Shown: positions 24,589 through 33,951, counted from the first letter of the stretch. The stretch: DNA of 64,000 nt from Arthrobacter sp. PGP41 (GCF_002953935.1 NZ_CP026514.1:3782001-3846000), one strand, 5' to 3'. Program-made: numbers and translations. The notes: generated from the sequence alone by a model not told the origin.

Positions 24589-25950
24589 TCACTTCAGGGT
24601 GAATCCCTGTTCAGTGGCATAGGTCTCGAGCGACTTCTGGAGCTGGTCCGCCGCCTCGGATGCCGAGACGTTGCCTGCGATCGCCTCCGAAAGCAGGCGC
24701 TGCGACTCGTCGTAGTAGTACTGCGAGAACGGCGAGAACGTCACACCTTCGTACTCGATGGCGGCTTTGCCGAAGACGTCCTTGTTGAGCTTCTGGCCGC
24801 CGTAAAACTCGTACGGACGTTCCTGGAAGTACTCGGACTCAATCATCTCCGGGTAGGCCAGGAACAGCCCGCCCACTTCGACTCCGAGCTTCTTGTTCTC
24901 CTCGGTTGCATAGAGCTCAGCAGCCGCCTTTGTGGCCAGTGCCGCGTCGTCGGCCTGGGTGGTGACAGCCAACGTGCTGCCACCCCAGTTCACCTGCTTG
25001 GGTTTAGCTGAGTCCCACTGAGGGATTGGAGCGGCGCGCCACACAGCGTCCGGGTCCCCGTCCTGGAAGGCGGAAATGTGGATGCTGTACCACGCGGGGT
25101 AGATGGCAGTAGCGTACCGGCCGCCACCAAGTCCGGTGCTGAACTCGGGCGTCCACGCCTGGTCAGTACCCACGAGACCCTTGTCGACCAAGCCGAGCCA
25201 GTACTCGTAGACCTTCTTGGTTGCGTCGTCGTTGTGGTTGATGCTGATTTCGGTCGGAGTCCCGTTGTCGAACTCGAAGGGCACGGCACCGGCCTGGTCG
25301 AGGAATGCATAGTGCTGGCCCGAGCCGTTGGGGGCGAAGTTGCCAATAAGGGTCTCGCCTCCTGTCGCCTTATTCAGTTGCTCGGCTGCGGCTGCATATT
25401 CGTCCCATGTGGTCGGAACCTTAATGCCGTGCTTGTCGAAGATGTCCTGCCTGTACCACATTCCGACCGGTCCCAGGTCGACCGGAACCGCGTAGACGCC
25501 GTCGCCGCTCGAAACGTCGCGCCATGCCCCTTCAGTGAACTTGTCTTTGTACTTATCGATGCCGTGCTCGGCCATGTTGACCAGGCCGCCCTGGATAAGG
25601 AAACTGTTCAGCCAGTCGTATTCAACCTGGACGATGTCGGGCGCACCCGACTTGGACTGGAGCGATGTGGACAGCTTGGTATAGGCATCCGCACCCTGGC
25701 CGGCGTTTGTCCAGCAAATCTGTACGTCTTTGTGGCTCTCGTTGAAGTTGTCCACCGTTTGTGCGGTGTCTTCGAACCAGCCCCAGTACGTCACCACCGG
25801 GACGTCCTTGACCTTGATCTCGTTGCTGCAGTTCGTTTTGCTCGCTCCGGCTCCACCGCCGCCGCCACCATTGTTACCGGTGCAGCCAATCAGAGTTACA
25901 GCGAGTGCCGTGGTCATCCCCGCTGCAAGCAGGGCTTTTCTCTTAATCAT
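24589..25950 (-). CDS. Sugar-binding lipoprotein of ABC importer (AraN-like)
   Basis: 453 residues from the ATG at 25948-25950, chosen because GAAAGGACC precedes it and a lipoprotein signal begins there (lipobox LIGC, Cys23), followed by a Gly/Asn linker. The rest is a family-1 extracellular solute-binding fold with aromatic-rich ligand residues (VVTYWGWFEDTAQTVDNF). Anchored outside the membrane, it captures the oligosaccharide for the two downstream permeases. First gene of the GH51 operon and divergent from the LacI regulator, whose operator-like palindrome lies in the shared promoter region. Confidence 0.95.
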   Translation of the reverse strand: MIKRKALLAAGMTTALAVTLIGCTGNNGGGGGGAGASKTNCSNEIKVKDVPVVTYWGWFEDTAQTVDNFNESHKDVQICWTNAGQGADAYTKLSTSLQSKSGAPDIVQVEYDWLNSFLIQGGLVNMAEHGIDKYKDKFTEGAWRDVSSGDGVYAVPVDLGPVGMWYRQDIFDKHGIKVPTTWDEYAAAAEQLNKATGGETLIGNFAPNGSGQHYAFLDQAGAVPFEFDNGTPTEISINHNDDATKKVYEYWLGLVDKGLVGTDQAWTPEFSTGLGGGRYATAIYPAWYSIHISAFQDGDPDAVWRAAPIPQWDSAKPKQVNWGGSTLAVTTQADDAALATKAAAELYATEENKKLGVEVGGLFLAYPEMIESEYFQERPYEFYGGQKLNKDVFGKAAIEYEGVTFSPFSQYYYDESQRLLSEAIAGNVSASEAADQLQKSLETYATEQGFTLK

Positions 25951-26302
25951 TGTGTTGCTGGTCCTTTCGCGGTGCAAAGACACCGTCGTCGGCGGCATGT
26001 GAGCCGCAGTTGCTGCGAGAGAGATGATCTACTTCTGAGGCGTTACATCCTCCTGGTCCACTTGGAAAGGTGCGCAGGCGGCTGGACCACCCGTCCTGTA
26101 GCTGCGATTGAAGTTTTCGAAAATTTTTGCGAAACACGTTCACTAAATACTGGTTGTTAGCGCTAACCATGTCAAGGCTTTTGATGAAAACTAGTCGAAA
26201 CCAAGAAAGACTTCGCCGCCACGATGGTGTCCCGCCACCTGTTACGGTTTCATCAGGAGTTTTCGAAAAATGAGGACCAGGACGAGAACAAGGACTCGAC
26301 GC
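25951..26302. promoter_or_regulatory. Divergent promoter region with LacI-type operator
   Basis: Holds the perfect 12-bp palindrome GTTAGCGCTAAC at 26156-26167 and two copies of TTTTCGAAAA at 26114-26123 and 26260-26269. The GC-centred palindrome is typical of LacI-family operators. It would let the regulator at 26303 control both itself and the arabino-oligosaccharide operon. Confidence 0.65.
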
Positions 26303-27385
26303 ATGTCATCCGAAGGATCGCGAAAGAGGCGCGCACCAAATGGTCGGCCGACGATTACCGAGATCGCTGCAAAAATTGGCGTCTCCGCCCCCTCCATTTC
26401 CAAGGTGCTCAACGGACGCTCGGACGTCGCTCCGGCGACCAGAGCGAAGATTGAGAAGGCGCTTCAGGAACACAACTATCAGCGCCACGTGAGCCAGACC
26501 GGAACACCTTCCGCGCCCCTTGTGGACCTGGTGTTCCATGAGCTCGACTCAGCATGGTCCATCGAGATCATCCGCGGCGTGGAGAACGCCGCCCGGCGGA
26601 ACGGGCTAGGAGTGGTGCTGTCCGACCTCGGCGGGCGGCGTAGCCCTCATTCAGACTGGATGGAAGAAGTCCTTGCCCGGCGCCCGCTCGGCGTGATACT
26701 GGTTCTTTCAACACTTACACCCGAACAGCGGCGCCAACTCGACACTCGAGGCATCCGTTATGTTGTGCTCGATACAAATGGTGAGCCCCCCAGCGATGTT
26801 CCAGCTGTCGGATCCAATAACTGGTACGGCGGCCTCTCGGCCACGCGACATCTACTGTCACTGGGTCACCGCCGAATCGCAATCATTTCCGGACCAGAAG
26901 ACGTGCTGTGCTCGCGTGCCCGGGTTGACGGCTACCGGGCGGCCCATGCGGAAGCAGGCGTGCCACTGCTTGAGGACGCCATCCGGTGGAGCGACTTCTC
27001 GGTGGCCGGCGGATTTGAGCACGGCGCCGCCCTCCTCGCCCGCGCCGAAAGGCCTACGGCCATCTTCGCCGGCTCCGACATGCAGGCGCTCGGGGTGCTG
27101 CGGGCCGCCCGCGACAAGAACATCGAGGTCCCGTGCGACCTGTCCGTTGTCGGATACGACGATCTCCCCCTCGCCGCGTGGGTCGCCCCGTCCCTGACTA
27201 CCATCAACCAGCCGCTCGGCGAGATGGCAGAAGTTGCTGTCCGAATGGTTCTCGACATAGCGCGCGGCACCGACCCGCACCCGCGCAGCATCGAACTGGC
27301 CACGGAACTCGTTGCCCGCGAGAGCAGTGGCCCCGCACCCCAAGAAACCCTAGGCCGCCGGTCTGTCAGCGCCGCCCCGCGTTGA
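26303..27385 (+). CDS. LacI-family regulator of the arabino-oligosaccharide operon
   Basis: 360 residues from the ATG at 26303 (AAGGA eight bases upstream; the longer frame would start with an odd Arg-Thr repeat). Helix-turn-helix TITEIAAKIGVSAPSISKVL, hinge region, then a periplasmic-binding-like sugar sensor ending in ELVARESSGPAP. Such proteins usually stop about there; this one has an extra tail of about 16 residues. Its TGA stop lies inside the transporter-locus relic that starts at about 27374, so the tail may have been created by that rearrangement. Probably represses the divergent operon until its sugar appears. Confidence 0.92.
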   Translation: MSSEGSRKRRAPNGRPTITEIAAKIGVSAPSISKVLNGRSDVAPATRAKIEKALQEHNYQRHVSQTGTPSAPLVDLVFHELDSAWSIEIIRGVENAARRNGLGVVLSDLGGRRSPHSDWMEEVLARRPLGVILVLSTLTPEQRRQLDTRGIRYVVLDTNGEPPSDVPAVGSNNWYGGLSATRHLLSLGHRRIAIISGPEDVLCSRARVDGYRAAHAEAGVPLLEDAIRWSDFSVAGGFEHGAALLARAERPTAIFAGSDMQALGVLRAARDKNIEVPCDLSVVGYDDLPLAAWVAPSLTTINQPLGEMAEVAVRMVLDIARGTDPHPRSIELATELVARESSGPAPQETLGRRSVSAAPR

Positions 27386-27735
27386 CGTAACCGGTGTCAC
27401 GGCCATTTCTTCGACGAAACGATTCGAGAGAAAGGGCTTTCCCCGCCGGGTTCGCCGTCGCCGGCGAAATGGGCGGAGCCAGCGCGATGATCGTGGAGCA
27501 CTCCCCCGATGCGAGGCGCGGCTTCTTCGCAAGCTTCAGCCTGCAGGCACACAGGTGGGTTCCATCCTTGCCACGGCCGCTGCTTCCCCTCGCAGCCATC
27601 CTCGCCGCCGACCAGCTCAAGTCCTGGGCGCTGGCGCATCCCGTTCCTGCTCGGCGCCCTCGTGATCGTGGCACCCAAAGCCGAGCGGCCGGCGGGACTT
27701 TCCCGCCGTCGGCCTCTTTCGTTAAGCACCGGCAA
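27374..27735 (+). pseudogene. Relic of an MHS transporter locus (leader, gene fragment, terminator)
   Basis: Three blocks match the 19.3-21.0 kb locus in order. About 27374-27441 matches its leader (TTGACGTAACC, then AAACGATTC and AAAGGGCTTTCC). About 27445-27660 matches codons roughly 135-215 of the transporter, including GGASAMIVEHSPDARRGFF in one frame, then frameshifts. About 27667-27730 matches the 3-prime hairpin and following CTCTTTCGTTAAG. The 5-prime third and the 3-prime half of the gene are deleted. It cannot make a transporter. Confidence 0.85.
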
Positions 27736-27968
27736 CCACGGGGCGGGCCTCTCCCCGCGCAAAAGTCGACCGTTCTCGAACGGCGGATGCGGCACTCGAC
27801 AGGTGAACGTCCCTTGGTGTCTTCAGCAGGAAACACTGCGGTTTACAGAGAATTTTGCCCTTTAGTCCGTCACACTTATGAAGGCTATGGATTCTGGGGG
27901 ATGCCGTCGTTGACTGCCGCCGCCCGGTCACCTGGGGCCGCATCATCATTCTCCGGAAGGCATCAACC

Positions 27969-28439
27969 ATGACCCAGCAACACCCCGACGCGAACTCGGC
28001 CTCACAGGAAAATTACGGCCCGCCTGTGCCCCCTCCTTACAACGGCGCCCAAGCTCCAACCCCGCCGCCCTTCCCCGGCCCGCAGTACTCTGCGCAGCCG
28101 CCCATGCCGCAGCCGCCCCAGTACTCTGGCCAGCCGCCCATGCCCCAGCCACCGCAGTACTCTGCGCAGCCGCCCATGCCCCAGCCGGGTTACGGTTACC
28201 CGCAGTCCAAGTCCAAGATTGCGGCAGGCTTGTTGGGCATATTCCTGGGTGGCCTCGGTATCCACCGCTTTTACCTTGGATATACAAAGATCGGCATCAT
28301 CCAGCTCGTGCTCGCGATCGTCTTGAGTGTGCTGGGCTTGGGATTCCTCGCCTTGTGGGGCCTTATTGAGGGCATCATGATCCTCGCGGGCGCCGTCTAC
28401 TTCCAGCGGGACGCCCACGGCGTTCCGCTCCGCAACTAG
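27969..28439 (+). CDS. TM2-domain membrane protein with Pro/Gln-rich repeats
   Basis: 156 residues. The N-terminal 75 are a low-complexity Pro/Gln/Tyr tail with tandem copies of a PPMPQPPQYS unit, visible as a DNA repeat at about 28090-28190. The C-terminal part is a TM2 domain: SKIAAGLLGIFLGGLGIHRF, a short DRF-like turn (HRFYLG) and a second helix. Role unknown; TM2 proteins are small inner-membrane proteins often found with short-range signalling or envelope proteins. ATG follows GGAAGG. Its neighbour 18 bp downstream encodes a PH-like protein and is probably co-transcribed. Confidence 0.9.
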   Translation: MTQQHPDANSASQENYGPPVPPPYNGAQAPTPPPFPGPQYSAQPPMPQPPQYSGQPPMPQPPQYSAQPPMPQPGYGYPQSKSKIAAGLLGIFLGGLGIHRFYLGYTKIGIIQLVLAIVLSVLGLGFLALWGLIEGIMILAGAVYFQRDAHGVPLRN

Positions 28440-28457
28440 GCCGAAGGAGACTGCACT

Positions 28458-28829
28458 TTGACTGAGATCATTCACGACAAGTATGAACAGCTCGAGCAAA
28501 TCAGGGCCGGGCTCCTGCAGGGAGAAATCGTTTACGCCGTTTACGACTGCATCGGGGTCGGTACCGGCTTCGTGGGCATCACCAACATGCGCGTAATCCT
28601 CCAGGACAAGAGCTTCGTCGGAAACAAACTTGCCGTCGTGTCCGTGCCCTACAAGAACATCCGCTCCGTTTCCATGCTGTCCAACAAGTCGATGATGGGC
28701 AGGTTCGCGTCAACCTCCAGCATCGGAATCGACACCGGTGGCAGCATCAAGGAAGCGGACTTCCGCGGCGATGACAAAGCCAAGCACGCACATGACTTGA
28801 TTCTCTGGAACATGCTGAACACGAAATAG
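28458..28829 (+). CDS. Bacterial PH-domain protein
   Basis: 123 residues forming a single PH-like beta barrel: LLQGEIVYAVYDC, then TGFVGITNMRVILQDKS and VPYKNIRSVSMLS, as in bacterial PH domains. The TTG start at 28458 was chosen because GAAGGAGA lies 7 bases upstream. It is soluble, with no signal peptide. Function unknown. It follows the TM2 protein and ends in a hairpin shared with the convergent GH91 gene. Confidence 0.8.
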   Translation: MTEIIHDKYEQLEQIRAGLLQGEIVYAVYDCIGVGTGFVGITNMRVILQDKSFVGNKLAVVSVPYKNIRSVSMLSNKSMMGRFASTSSIGIDTGGSIKEADFRGDDKAKHAHDLILWNMLNTK

Positions 28830-28838
28830 CAGTCAGCA

Positions 28839-28877
28839 CGTAGAAGGGCGATCGGATGCTCCGGCCGCCCTTCTACG
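28839..28877. terminator. Bidirectional terminator-like hairpin
   Basis: CGTAGAAGGGCG at 28839-28850 pairs perfectly with 28866-28877 around a 15-base loop. It lies between convergent genes and overlaps the stop codon of the GH91 gene. Confidence 0.6.
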
Positions 28878-30231
28878 GCGAGGGAACTGCCTGGTTACCG
28901 GCAGTAGGTGTGGCCCTCACAGCATTAGCAACCCTGTCTGCGATGACCTGGGCGTCACTTCCGGAATCAAGGATGGTGTTCCGGGCTGATGCGGGATCGA
29001 CCATCACGGCCGTCACGGCGAGGCCGTCCGACGCCCCGGTTGCCAGCAGCGCGTCCACCTGCGCCGAGAAGCAGGAGTCGCTTGACTTGGCATGGACGTC
29101 CATCGCCACCACGTGGTTGTTGGAGACGAAGTTGCCCGCCCCCGCCTGCAGCCTTATGATGACGGGCGTGGCGCCTGCCGGCTGGATGCCCTGTGAGTCG
29201 ATGACCTCGGAGAAGTGGTTGCCGATCACGGAGTTGTTGTTGCCGCTGACGCAGAGAAGTCCCGTGAGGTCGTCCAGTCCGTTGTCCACCCCCAGGAAGG
29301 GCGTCCAGGGCTCATGGTCCCGCAGGAAGTGGTTCGTGGCCACGAGGTTTTCCGAGCTGTTCCCCGCGAGGACCACCATCCCGGGGTAGAAGGAATGCAG
29401 CCGGTTGTTGGTGACGCTCGAACGCGTGACGCCGTCGAAATGGACACTGCTTGCACCGCGTGGGAAGACGTTGTTCCCGGTGACCAGGAGCCCGCCGTGG
29501 TTCTGGGCATAGATGGAGTGGCCCTTGAAGCCTGCTCCGATCAGGTTGTCGGTAATCTTTGACGCCTGCCCCCACCCGCGCAGCCCGATGCAGCTTCCGC
29601 ATTCAGCGATGAAGTTGCCGTGGATGGACAGCGCGTCCGCGTTGTGGATGGTGAGCGCGTTCTCGAGGTAGATGAAGCCCATGCCGGTGACGCGGAAGGA
29701 GTCATTGGCGCTCGCCACATAAATGCCGGTCTTGCCGTTGACGTAGGTGTTCTCCGCAGGCAGCCCCGAGCCGTCCGGGGTGAAGTGCAGCCCGTCGATG
29801 CAGAAGTTGGAGAACTCCACCGAGCTGATCCGCGGGCTCCCGCTCCGCTCAATGTAGAAAGCGGCGCCCTTGGATTCTTCCCCGTCGCCGGCGGGCGGAA
29901 GGTCAACGATAATCCGGCTCCCGCCGGGCCACAGCTCATGCAGGTCCGGCCATTCGTCCTCGGGAACGTTGAACCGGATGCTCGACGACGTAAACCCGTG
30001 TCCCGAGCCCTCGATTCGAAGGAAGCTGACGTCGATCACCACCTGCGTGCGAAGGTGGTAGTCCCCCGGCGGAATGTAGATAGCCGCGCCTGGCTTTCCG
30101 CCATTGTCCACATCCGTGGCGGCCTGCCGGTCCTTGATGTCAGCGATGATGCTGTTGATGACCTCGCCGACGTCCTTGGAAGGATTGCCTACGGGCCAGG
30201 TGGTCACGTCGTAGTAGTTGTTGCTTGGCAT
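28873..30231 (-). CDS. GH91 enzyme: probable difructose anhydride III hydrolase
   Basis: 452 residues, a right-handed beta-helix closely resembling inulin fructotransferases: NGGKPGAAIYIPPGDYHLR, EWPDLHELWPGGSRIIVDLP, ENTYVNGKTGIYVASANDSF, RGASSVHFDGVTRSS. Asp199 and Glu210 are 11 residues apart in the segment that holds the catalytic Asp/Glu pair of this family. Secreted inulin fructotransferases carry a signal peptide, but this protein begins directly at MPSNNYYDVTTWP (ATG with AGGGAAG upstream). With an importer and a cytoplasmic GH32 in the same operon, an intracellular difructose anhydride hydrolase making inulobiose fits better than a secreted DFA-forming enzyme. The family is sure, the direction of reaction inferred. 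Confidence 0.88.
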   Translation of the reverse strand: MPSNNYYDVTTWPVGNPSKDVGEVINSIIADIKDRQAATDVDNGGKPGAAIYIPPGDYHLRTQVVIDVSFLRIEGSGHGFTSSSIRFNVPEDEWPDLHELWPGGSRIIVDLPPAGDGEESKGAAFYIERSGSPRISSVEFSNFCIDGLHFTPDGSGLPAENTYVNGKTGIYVASANDSFRVTGMGFIYLENALTIHNADALSIHGNFIAECGSCIGLRGWGQASKITDNLIGAGFKGHSIYAQNHGGLLVTGNNVFPRGASSVHFDGVTRSSVTNNRLHSFYPGMVVLAGNSSENLVATNHFLRDHEPWTPFLGVDNGLDDLTGLLCVSGNNNSVIGNHFSEVIDSQGIQPAGATPVIIRLQAGAGNFVSNNHVVAMDVHAKSSDSCFSAQVDALLATGASDGLAVTAVMVDPASARNTILDSGSDAQVIADRVANAVRATPTAGNQAVPSP

Positions 30232-30255
30232 GGGTTCTTCCCTGTCGAGTTGCGG

Positions 30256-31839
30256 TTAGGCGAGTGTTGAGACGGCGAGCTTCAGCATTGCTGCCGGGCC
30301 CCCCTCGGCCGACAGCCAGTTCTCCTGGTGTCCGGCTTCCGGAAAGATAAGGTCAGTCAGGACCGCCTTCCCGCCTTGGGCGAATACCTCCACCGAACAA
30401 TGGTCGACGACGATCTGCAGCTTGAGCACGCCGTCCTCCAGGTCAACGGGTGCTGACTCGATCGAAGCGAATTTCGCGTGGAAGGAGGTGTCGCCTGATT
30501 GCCGGCGGTCCAGGATGAGCCGTGCGCTGGTGGTGTCGTAGCTGAGAATGGCGCCCTTGCTCCCGTCACTGCTTCCGAAGAGCCGGAAAACAAGGCGCTC
30601 GGCGCTTCCGGGCCGTATCTGCGCCTCGATGACCTGGGCGCTGCCCGGTACCGCATCCGGCAACCGGAGGGGTGGATTTCCCAGTTCAAAGGGCCCCGCG
30701 TTCAGCTGGTCCCTGGCAACAGGAAGTTCCTTTCCAGCAGGGTGGCCGGCGAGGACCGGCTGCTGGGTCAGGCGCGCAGAGCCGTTGACTGCTGTGAGGC
30801 GCACTTCCCGGGCGAGGGTCATCGAGGACCGCCAGGGGGCGGTGGGCAGATCATTGGCGTAGTCCCAGTTGCTCATCCAGCCGATGATGATGCGCCGTCC
30901 ATCCGGGACGTTGCTGAACGACACGGAGGCATAGCAGTCGCGCCCCCAGTCCAGCCACAGGCATTGCTGCAGGGCTGCAGCGGACGCGGCGGAGTCACCC
31001 AGGGCGCCGATCCCGGCCGGCGCCGCGACGGAAGTGGCGTCCGGGAGGAACCGGACGCCGTCGAAATGCCCTATGAAGTACTGGCCGCCGGATCCTCCCG
31101 CCACCGCACCGGGGTTGATGTTCACGATCAGTATCCATTTGATGTTGTCCGGGTCCCCGTCCACCGGCAGGGGAAAGAGATCGGGGCATTCCCATTCGCC
31201 CTGGTCGGCATTCATCGGGCCGAAGTCGCTGAGGAAGTCCCAGGTCTTGAGGTCGTCCGACCGGTAGAAGACCACCTTCTGGTGCTGCGCTTCGACGGCC
31301 ACCATGACCCAGCAGCTGTCATGCCCGTCCTGGTAACGGAAGACTTTGGGGTCCCGAAAGTGCGCTGAGTTCCGCGCGAGGACAGGGTTGCCTCCGTATT
31401 TCCTCCAGGTCATGCCGGCGTCGGTGCTGTAGGCCAGGGACTGCGCCTGCGTGCCCCTGTGTTCGGACGCGGCCTTGTAGGCGCTGGTGTAAACGGCTAC
31501 CAGGGCGGGTGCATCCGCCGTGCCGAAACCGGACGTGTTGCCGTGGTCCACTACGACGCTTCCCGAAAAGATGTCCTCTGCCTCATCGCAGGCGATGGCA
31601 ACGGGGTGTTCGGTCCAGTGCAGCAAATCGCGGGACGTGGCGTGGCCCCAGGACATGTTGCCCCACACGTTGCCGTAGGGGTTGTTCTGGAAGAAGAGGT
31701 GGTAGAGGCCGTCATGGAAAACCAGGCCGTTGGGATCGTTCAGCCAGGTATCCCGTGCCGTGAAGTGGATGGCAGGCCGGAACCTGGAGGTTTCCGTCGT
31801 GACTGTTTCAGGGTGTGCGGCATCAAGGAAGGTCGACAT
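30256..31839 (-). CDS. GH32 beta-fructofuranosidase (fructan/inulobiose hydrolase)
   Basis: 527 residues, no signal peptide. GH32 triad: nucleophile Asp35 in TWLNDPNG, FRDP (Asp163) and acid/base Glu217 in EWECPDLFP, followed by the C-terminal beta sandwich. It would release fructose from short fructans or inulobiose in the cytoplasm. ATG at 31837-31839 with AAAGGA upstream. It lies 24 bp before the GH91 gene and after the LacI gene in the same direction, so it belongs to the same operon. Confidence 0.95.
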   Translation of the reverse strand: MSTFLDAAHPETVTTETSRFRPAIHFTARDTWLNDPNGLVFHDGLYHLFFQNNPYGNVWGNMSWGHATSRDLLHWTEHPVAIACDEAEDIFSGSVVVDHGNTSGFGTADAPALVAVYTSAYKAASEHRGTQAQSLAYSTDAGMTWRKYGGNPVLARNSAHFRDPKVFRYQDGHDSCWVMVAVEAQHQKVVFYRSDDLKTWDFLSDFGPMNADQGEWECPDLFPLPVDGDPDNIKWILIVNINPGAVAGGSGGQYFIGHFDGVRFLPDATSVAAPAGIGALGDSAASAAALQQCLWLDWGRDCYASVSFSNVPDGRRIIIGWMSNWDYANDLPTAPWRSSMTLAREVRLTAVNGSARLTQQPVLAGHPAGKELPVARDQLNAGPFELGNPPLRLPDAVPGSAQVIEAQIRPGSAERLVFRLFGSSDGSKGAILSYDTTSARLILDRRQSGDTSFHAKFASIESAPVDLEDGVLKLQIVVDHCSVEVFAQGGKAVLTDLIFPEAGHQENWLSAEGGPAAMLKLAVSTLA

Positions 31840-31878
31840 GTTCGTGCGGTCCTTTTGGAAAGTGGAAGGGGCTGGCTG

Positions 31879-32931
31879 CTACGGCCGGGGAGCCGCGATG
31901 GAGTCACGGCGCACCAGGGGGCAGCCCAGGATGGTCGGGTGAAGTGCCATGAGGGTGAGGTCGGTCTTCCCCTCCACGGCGTCAATCAGGTGTTCGGTGG
32001 CCCAGGCACCCATCTCGTAGTGGGGCAGGGCCACGGTGGTAAGTCCCGGGTGGAGGTTGGCGGCGATCAGTTCCTGGTCATCGAAGCCGACGACTGAAAG
32101 GTCACCGGGGATGCTGAGTCCCAGCTCCGCGGCAGCGCGGTAGGCTCCCATCGCCATCCGGTCGTTGTAGCAGAACAGTGCCGTAGGCATGTCGGCGCGG
32201 TCCCCTCGTGCCAGGATCCGCCGGGCCGCCTCGTAGCCGCCATGCACTTCCGAGACCTCGGACTCGACAGGTGCCGCGTCGCCGTCGAGCCCTGCTTCAG
32301 TCAGCATCGCCCGGAAGGCCTGGAGCCGCTGGCGGGTTGCGGGGACGTCATCGGTGTTGTTGATGAAGCCCACCCGGGTGTGGCCCGCTTCGAGGAGCGC
32401 GCCCACCGCGGCGCGTGCACCGCCGTCTTCATCCGGGATCACGGCGGTGATGTTTCCGCCGCGGGCCACCGAGTCCACCAGGACGGACGGCACGCTGCCA
32501 AGGTTGGCCGGCAGCTCCACGTTGCGGTGGTACATGGTGGCGTAGAGGATGCCGTCCACCCGGCGTTCCAAAAGGGCCTCGACGTCGGCCTGCCGGGATT
32601 CGAGGCTCGCCGAGCCGGAGGTGTTGATGATCATGAGCCCGTACCCCCTGGCCTTGGCGGCCTCGTCGGCGCCCAGGATGATCCGGCCGGCGTGGGGCGT
32701 CGTCGCGATGTCCTCGCTCACCAGCCCCAGCATGCCGGTCCGTTGCGTGCGCAGGGCCTGGGCCAGGCGGTTGGGTCCGTAGCCCAGTTGCTCGGCGGCC
32801 GTCTTCACCTTGTCCCTGGTTTCGGGGCTGATCCGGGCGTAGGAAACATCGTTGAGGACATGGGAGACAGTTGTCACGGACACCCCCGCGGCCACGGCCA
32901 CATCCTTGATGCCGATGTTCTTGTTGCTCAT
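31879..32931 (-). CDS. LacI-family regulator of the fructan/DFA operon
   Basis: 350 residues with helix-turn-helix IGIKDVAVAAGVSVTTVSHV, LacI hinge and sugar-binding domain ending in LGCPLVRRDS. It lies inside the operon, between permease and GH32 genes, so it is likely autoregulated. Two palindromes in front of the first gene (36258-36274 and 36385-36402) share ATCGTTTTG and are candidate operators. The effector is probably a fructo-disaccharide. Confidence 0.93.
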   Translation of the reverse strand: MSNKNIGIKDVAVAAGVSVTTVSHVLNDVSYARISPETRDKVKTAAEQLGYGPNRLAQALRTQRTGMLGLVSEDIATTPHAGRIILGADEAAKARGYGLMIINTSGSASLESRQADVEALLERRVDGILYATMYHRNVELPANLGSVPSVLVDSVARGGNITAVIPDEDGGARAAVGALLEAGHTRVGFINNTDDVPATRQRLQAFRAMLTEAGLDGDAAPVESEVSEVHGGYEAARRILARGDRADMPTALFCYNDRMAMGAYRAAAELGLSIPGDLSVVGFDDQELIAANLHPGLTTVALPHYEMGAWATEHLIDAVEGKTDLTLMALHPTILGCPLVRRDSIAAPRP

Positions 32932-33000
32932 CTGTTTCCCACGTCCTCATGGTTGGTGATGCCCCTGGGGGTTACCAGTAGGCTACTCGTTGATGGTGGC

Positions 33001-33951
33001 CTAGCCCTTGACGGCGCCCAGCGTCATGCCCGCCACGATCCTGCGCTGCAGCAGAAGCGTGAGGAGGATGACCGGAATGGAGTACACGGCGGCCAGCGCC
33101 GTCATGGATCCCCAGTCCAGGCCGAACTGGGTCTGGAAGTTCGCGATCACCACCGGCGTTGTCTGCGATCGGATGGCGGTCATCAGGAGCGCGAAGAGGA
33201 ACTCGTTCCAGGAGGCCAGGAAGGCGAAGATCGCGGTGACGGCGATGCCGCCGGAGACCACCGGCATCACCACCCGCCAGAGGGCGCCGAGCCTGCTGCA
33301 CCCGTCCACTGTGGCCGCTTCCTCCAGGTCTTTCGGCACCGCTTCGAAGAAGCTGGACATCAGCCAGATGGAGAGCGGCAGCGAGATGGTGGTGTGGGCG
33401 ATGGACAGGGCAATTGGCGTATCCGACAGGCCCATGGCTGCCATCATTGAGGCCAGCGGAATGCCGATCGCCACCGGCGGGACCATGCGCGTCACCAGGG
33501 CGGCCATGATGAAGATCCGGCCGCTGAGGGTCTTGTACCGGGTGATGCCATAGGCGGCCGGAACCGCCAGGACCAGCGAAAGCAGGGTGCTGATCACGGC
33601 CGTCTGGATGCTGTTGATGAAGGAGGCAAGGACTCCGTTCCGGCCCAGCGCGTTGGCGTAGTTCTCCAGCGTCCACTCCCGGGGCAGGATGGTGGGCGGC
33701 ACCGCAATGGTGTCGATCGGGGTCTTGAAGGATGTGAACAGCAGGTACAGGAACGGGAATCCGTACAGCACCATGGCGGCGGCGAGCAGGACCCACAGCA
33801 GCGTGCGGGTGCTGCGCCGTCCGGCCTCCAACCCTTCCCGGTTGACGCCGCGGCGCCTCCGCGGAGGGACGACGGCGGGCGGTTCGGAAGGTGCCGCGGC
33901 CGCCTTGGCCGGGCCCACGCCGTCGTGCTTAATGCGTTCGGCGACGCGCAT
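33001..33951 (-). CDS. Sugar ABC transporter permease (MalG-like)
   Basis: 316 residues, six helices after a long charged N-terminal tail. Permease loop EAVPKDLEEAATVDGCSRLG. Start overlaps the stop of the upstream permease gene. Second membrane subunit of the fructan/DFA importer. No ATPase gene is present in the operon. Confidence 0.93.
   Translation of the reverse strand: MRVAERIKHDGVGPAKAAAAPSEPPAVVPPRRRRGVNREGLEAGRRSTRTLLWVLLAAAMVLYGFPFLYLLFTSFKTPIDTIAVPPTILPREWTLENYANALGRNGVLASFINSIQTAVISTLLSLVLAVPAAYGITRYKTLSGRIFIMAALVTRMVPPVAIGIPLASMMAAMGLSDTPIALSIAHTTISLPLSIWLMSSFFEAVPKDLEEAATVDGCSRLGALWRVVMPVVSGGIAVTAIFAFLASWNEFLFALLMTAIRSQTTPVVIANFQTQFGLDWGSMTALAAVYSIPVILLTLLLQRRIVAGMTLGAVKG

Noticed and set aside
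28090..28190. CRISPR-like repeats
   Set aside because: The repeats are in-frame coding repeats of a Pro/Gln-rich protein tail, with no spacers.
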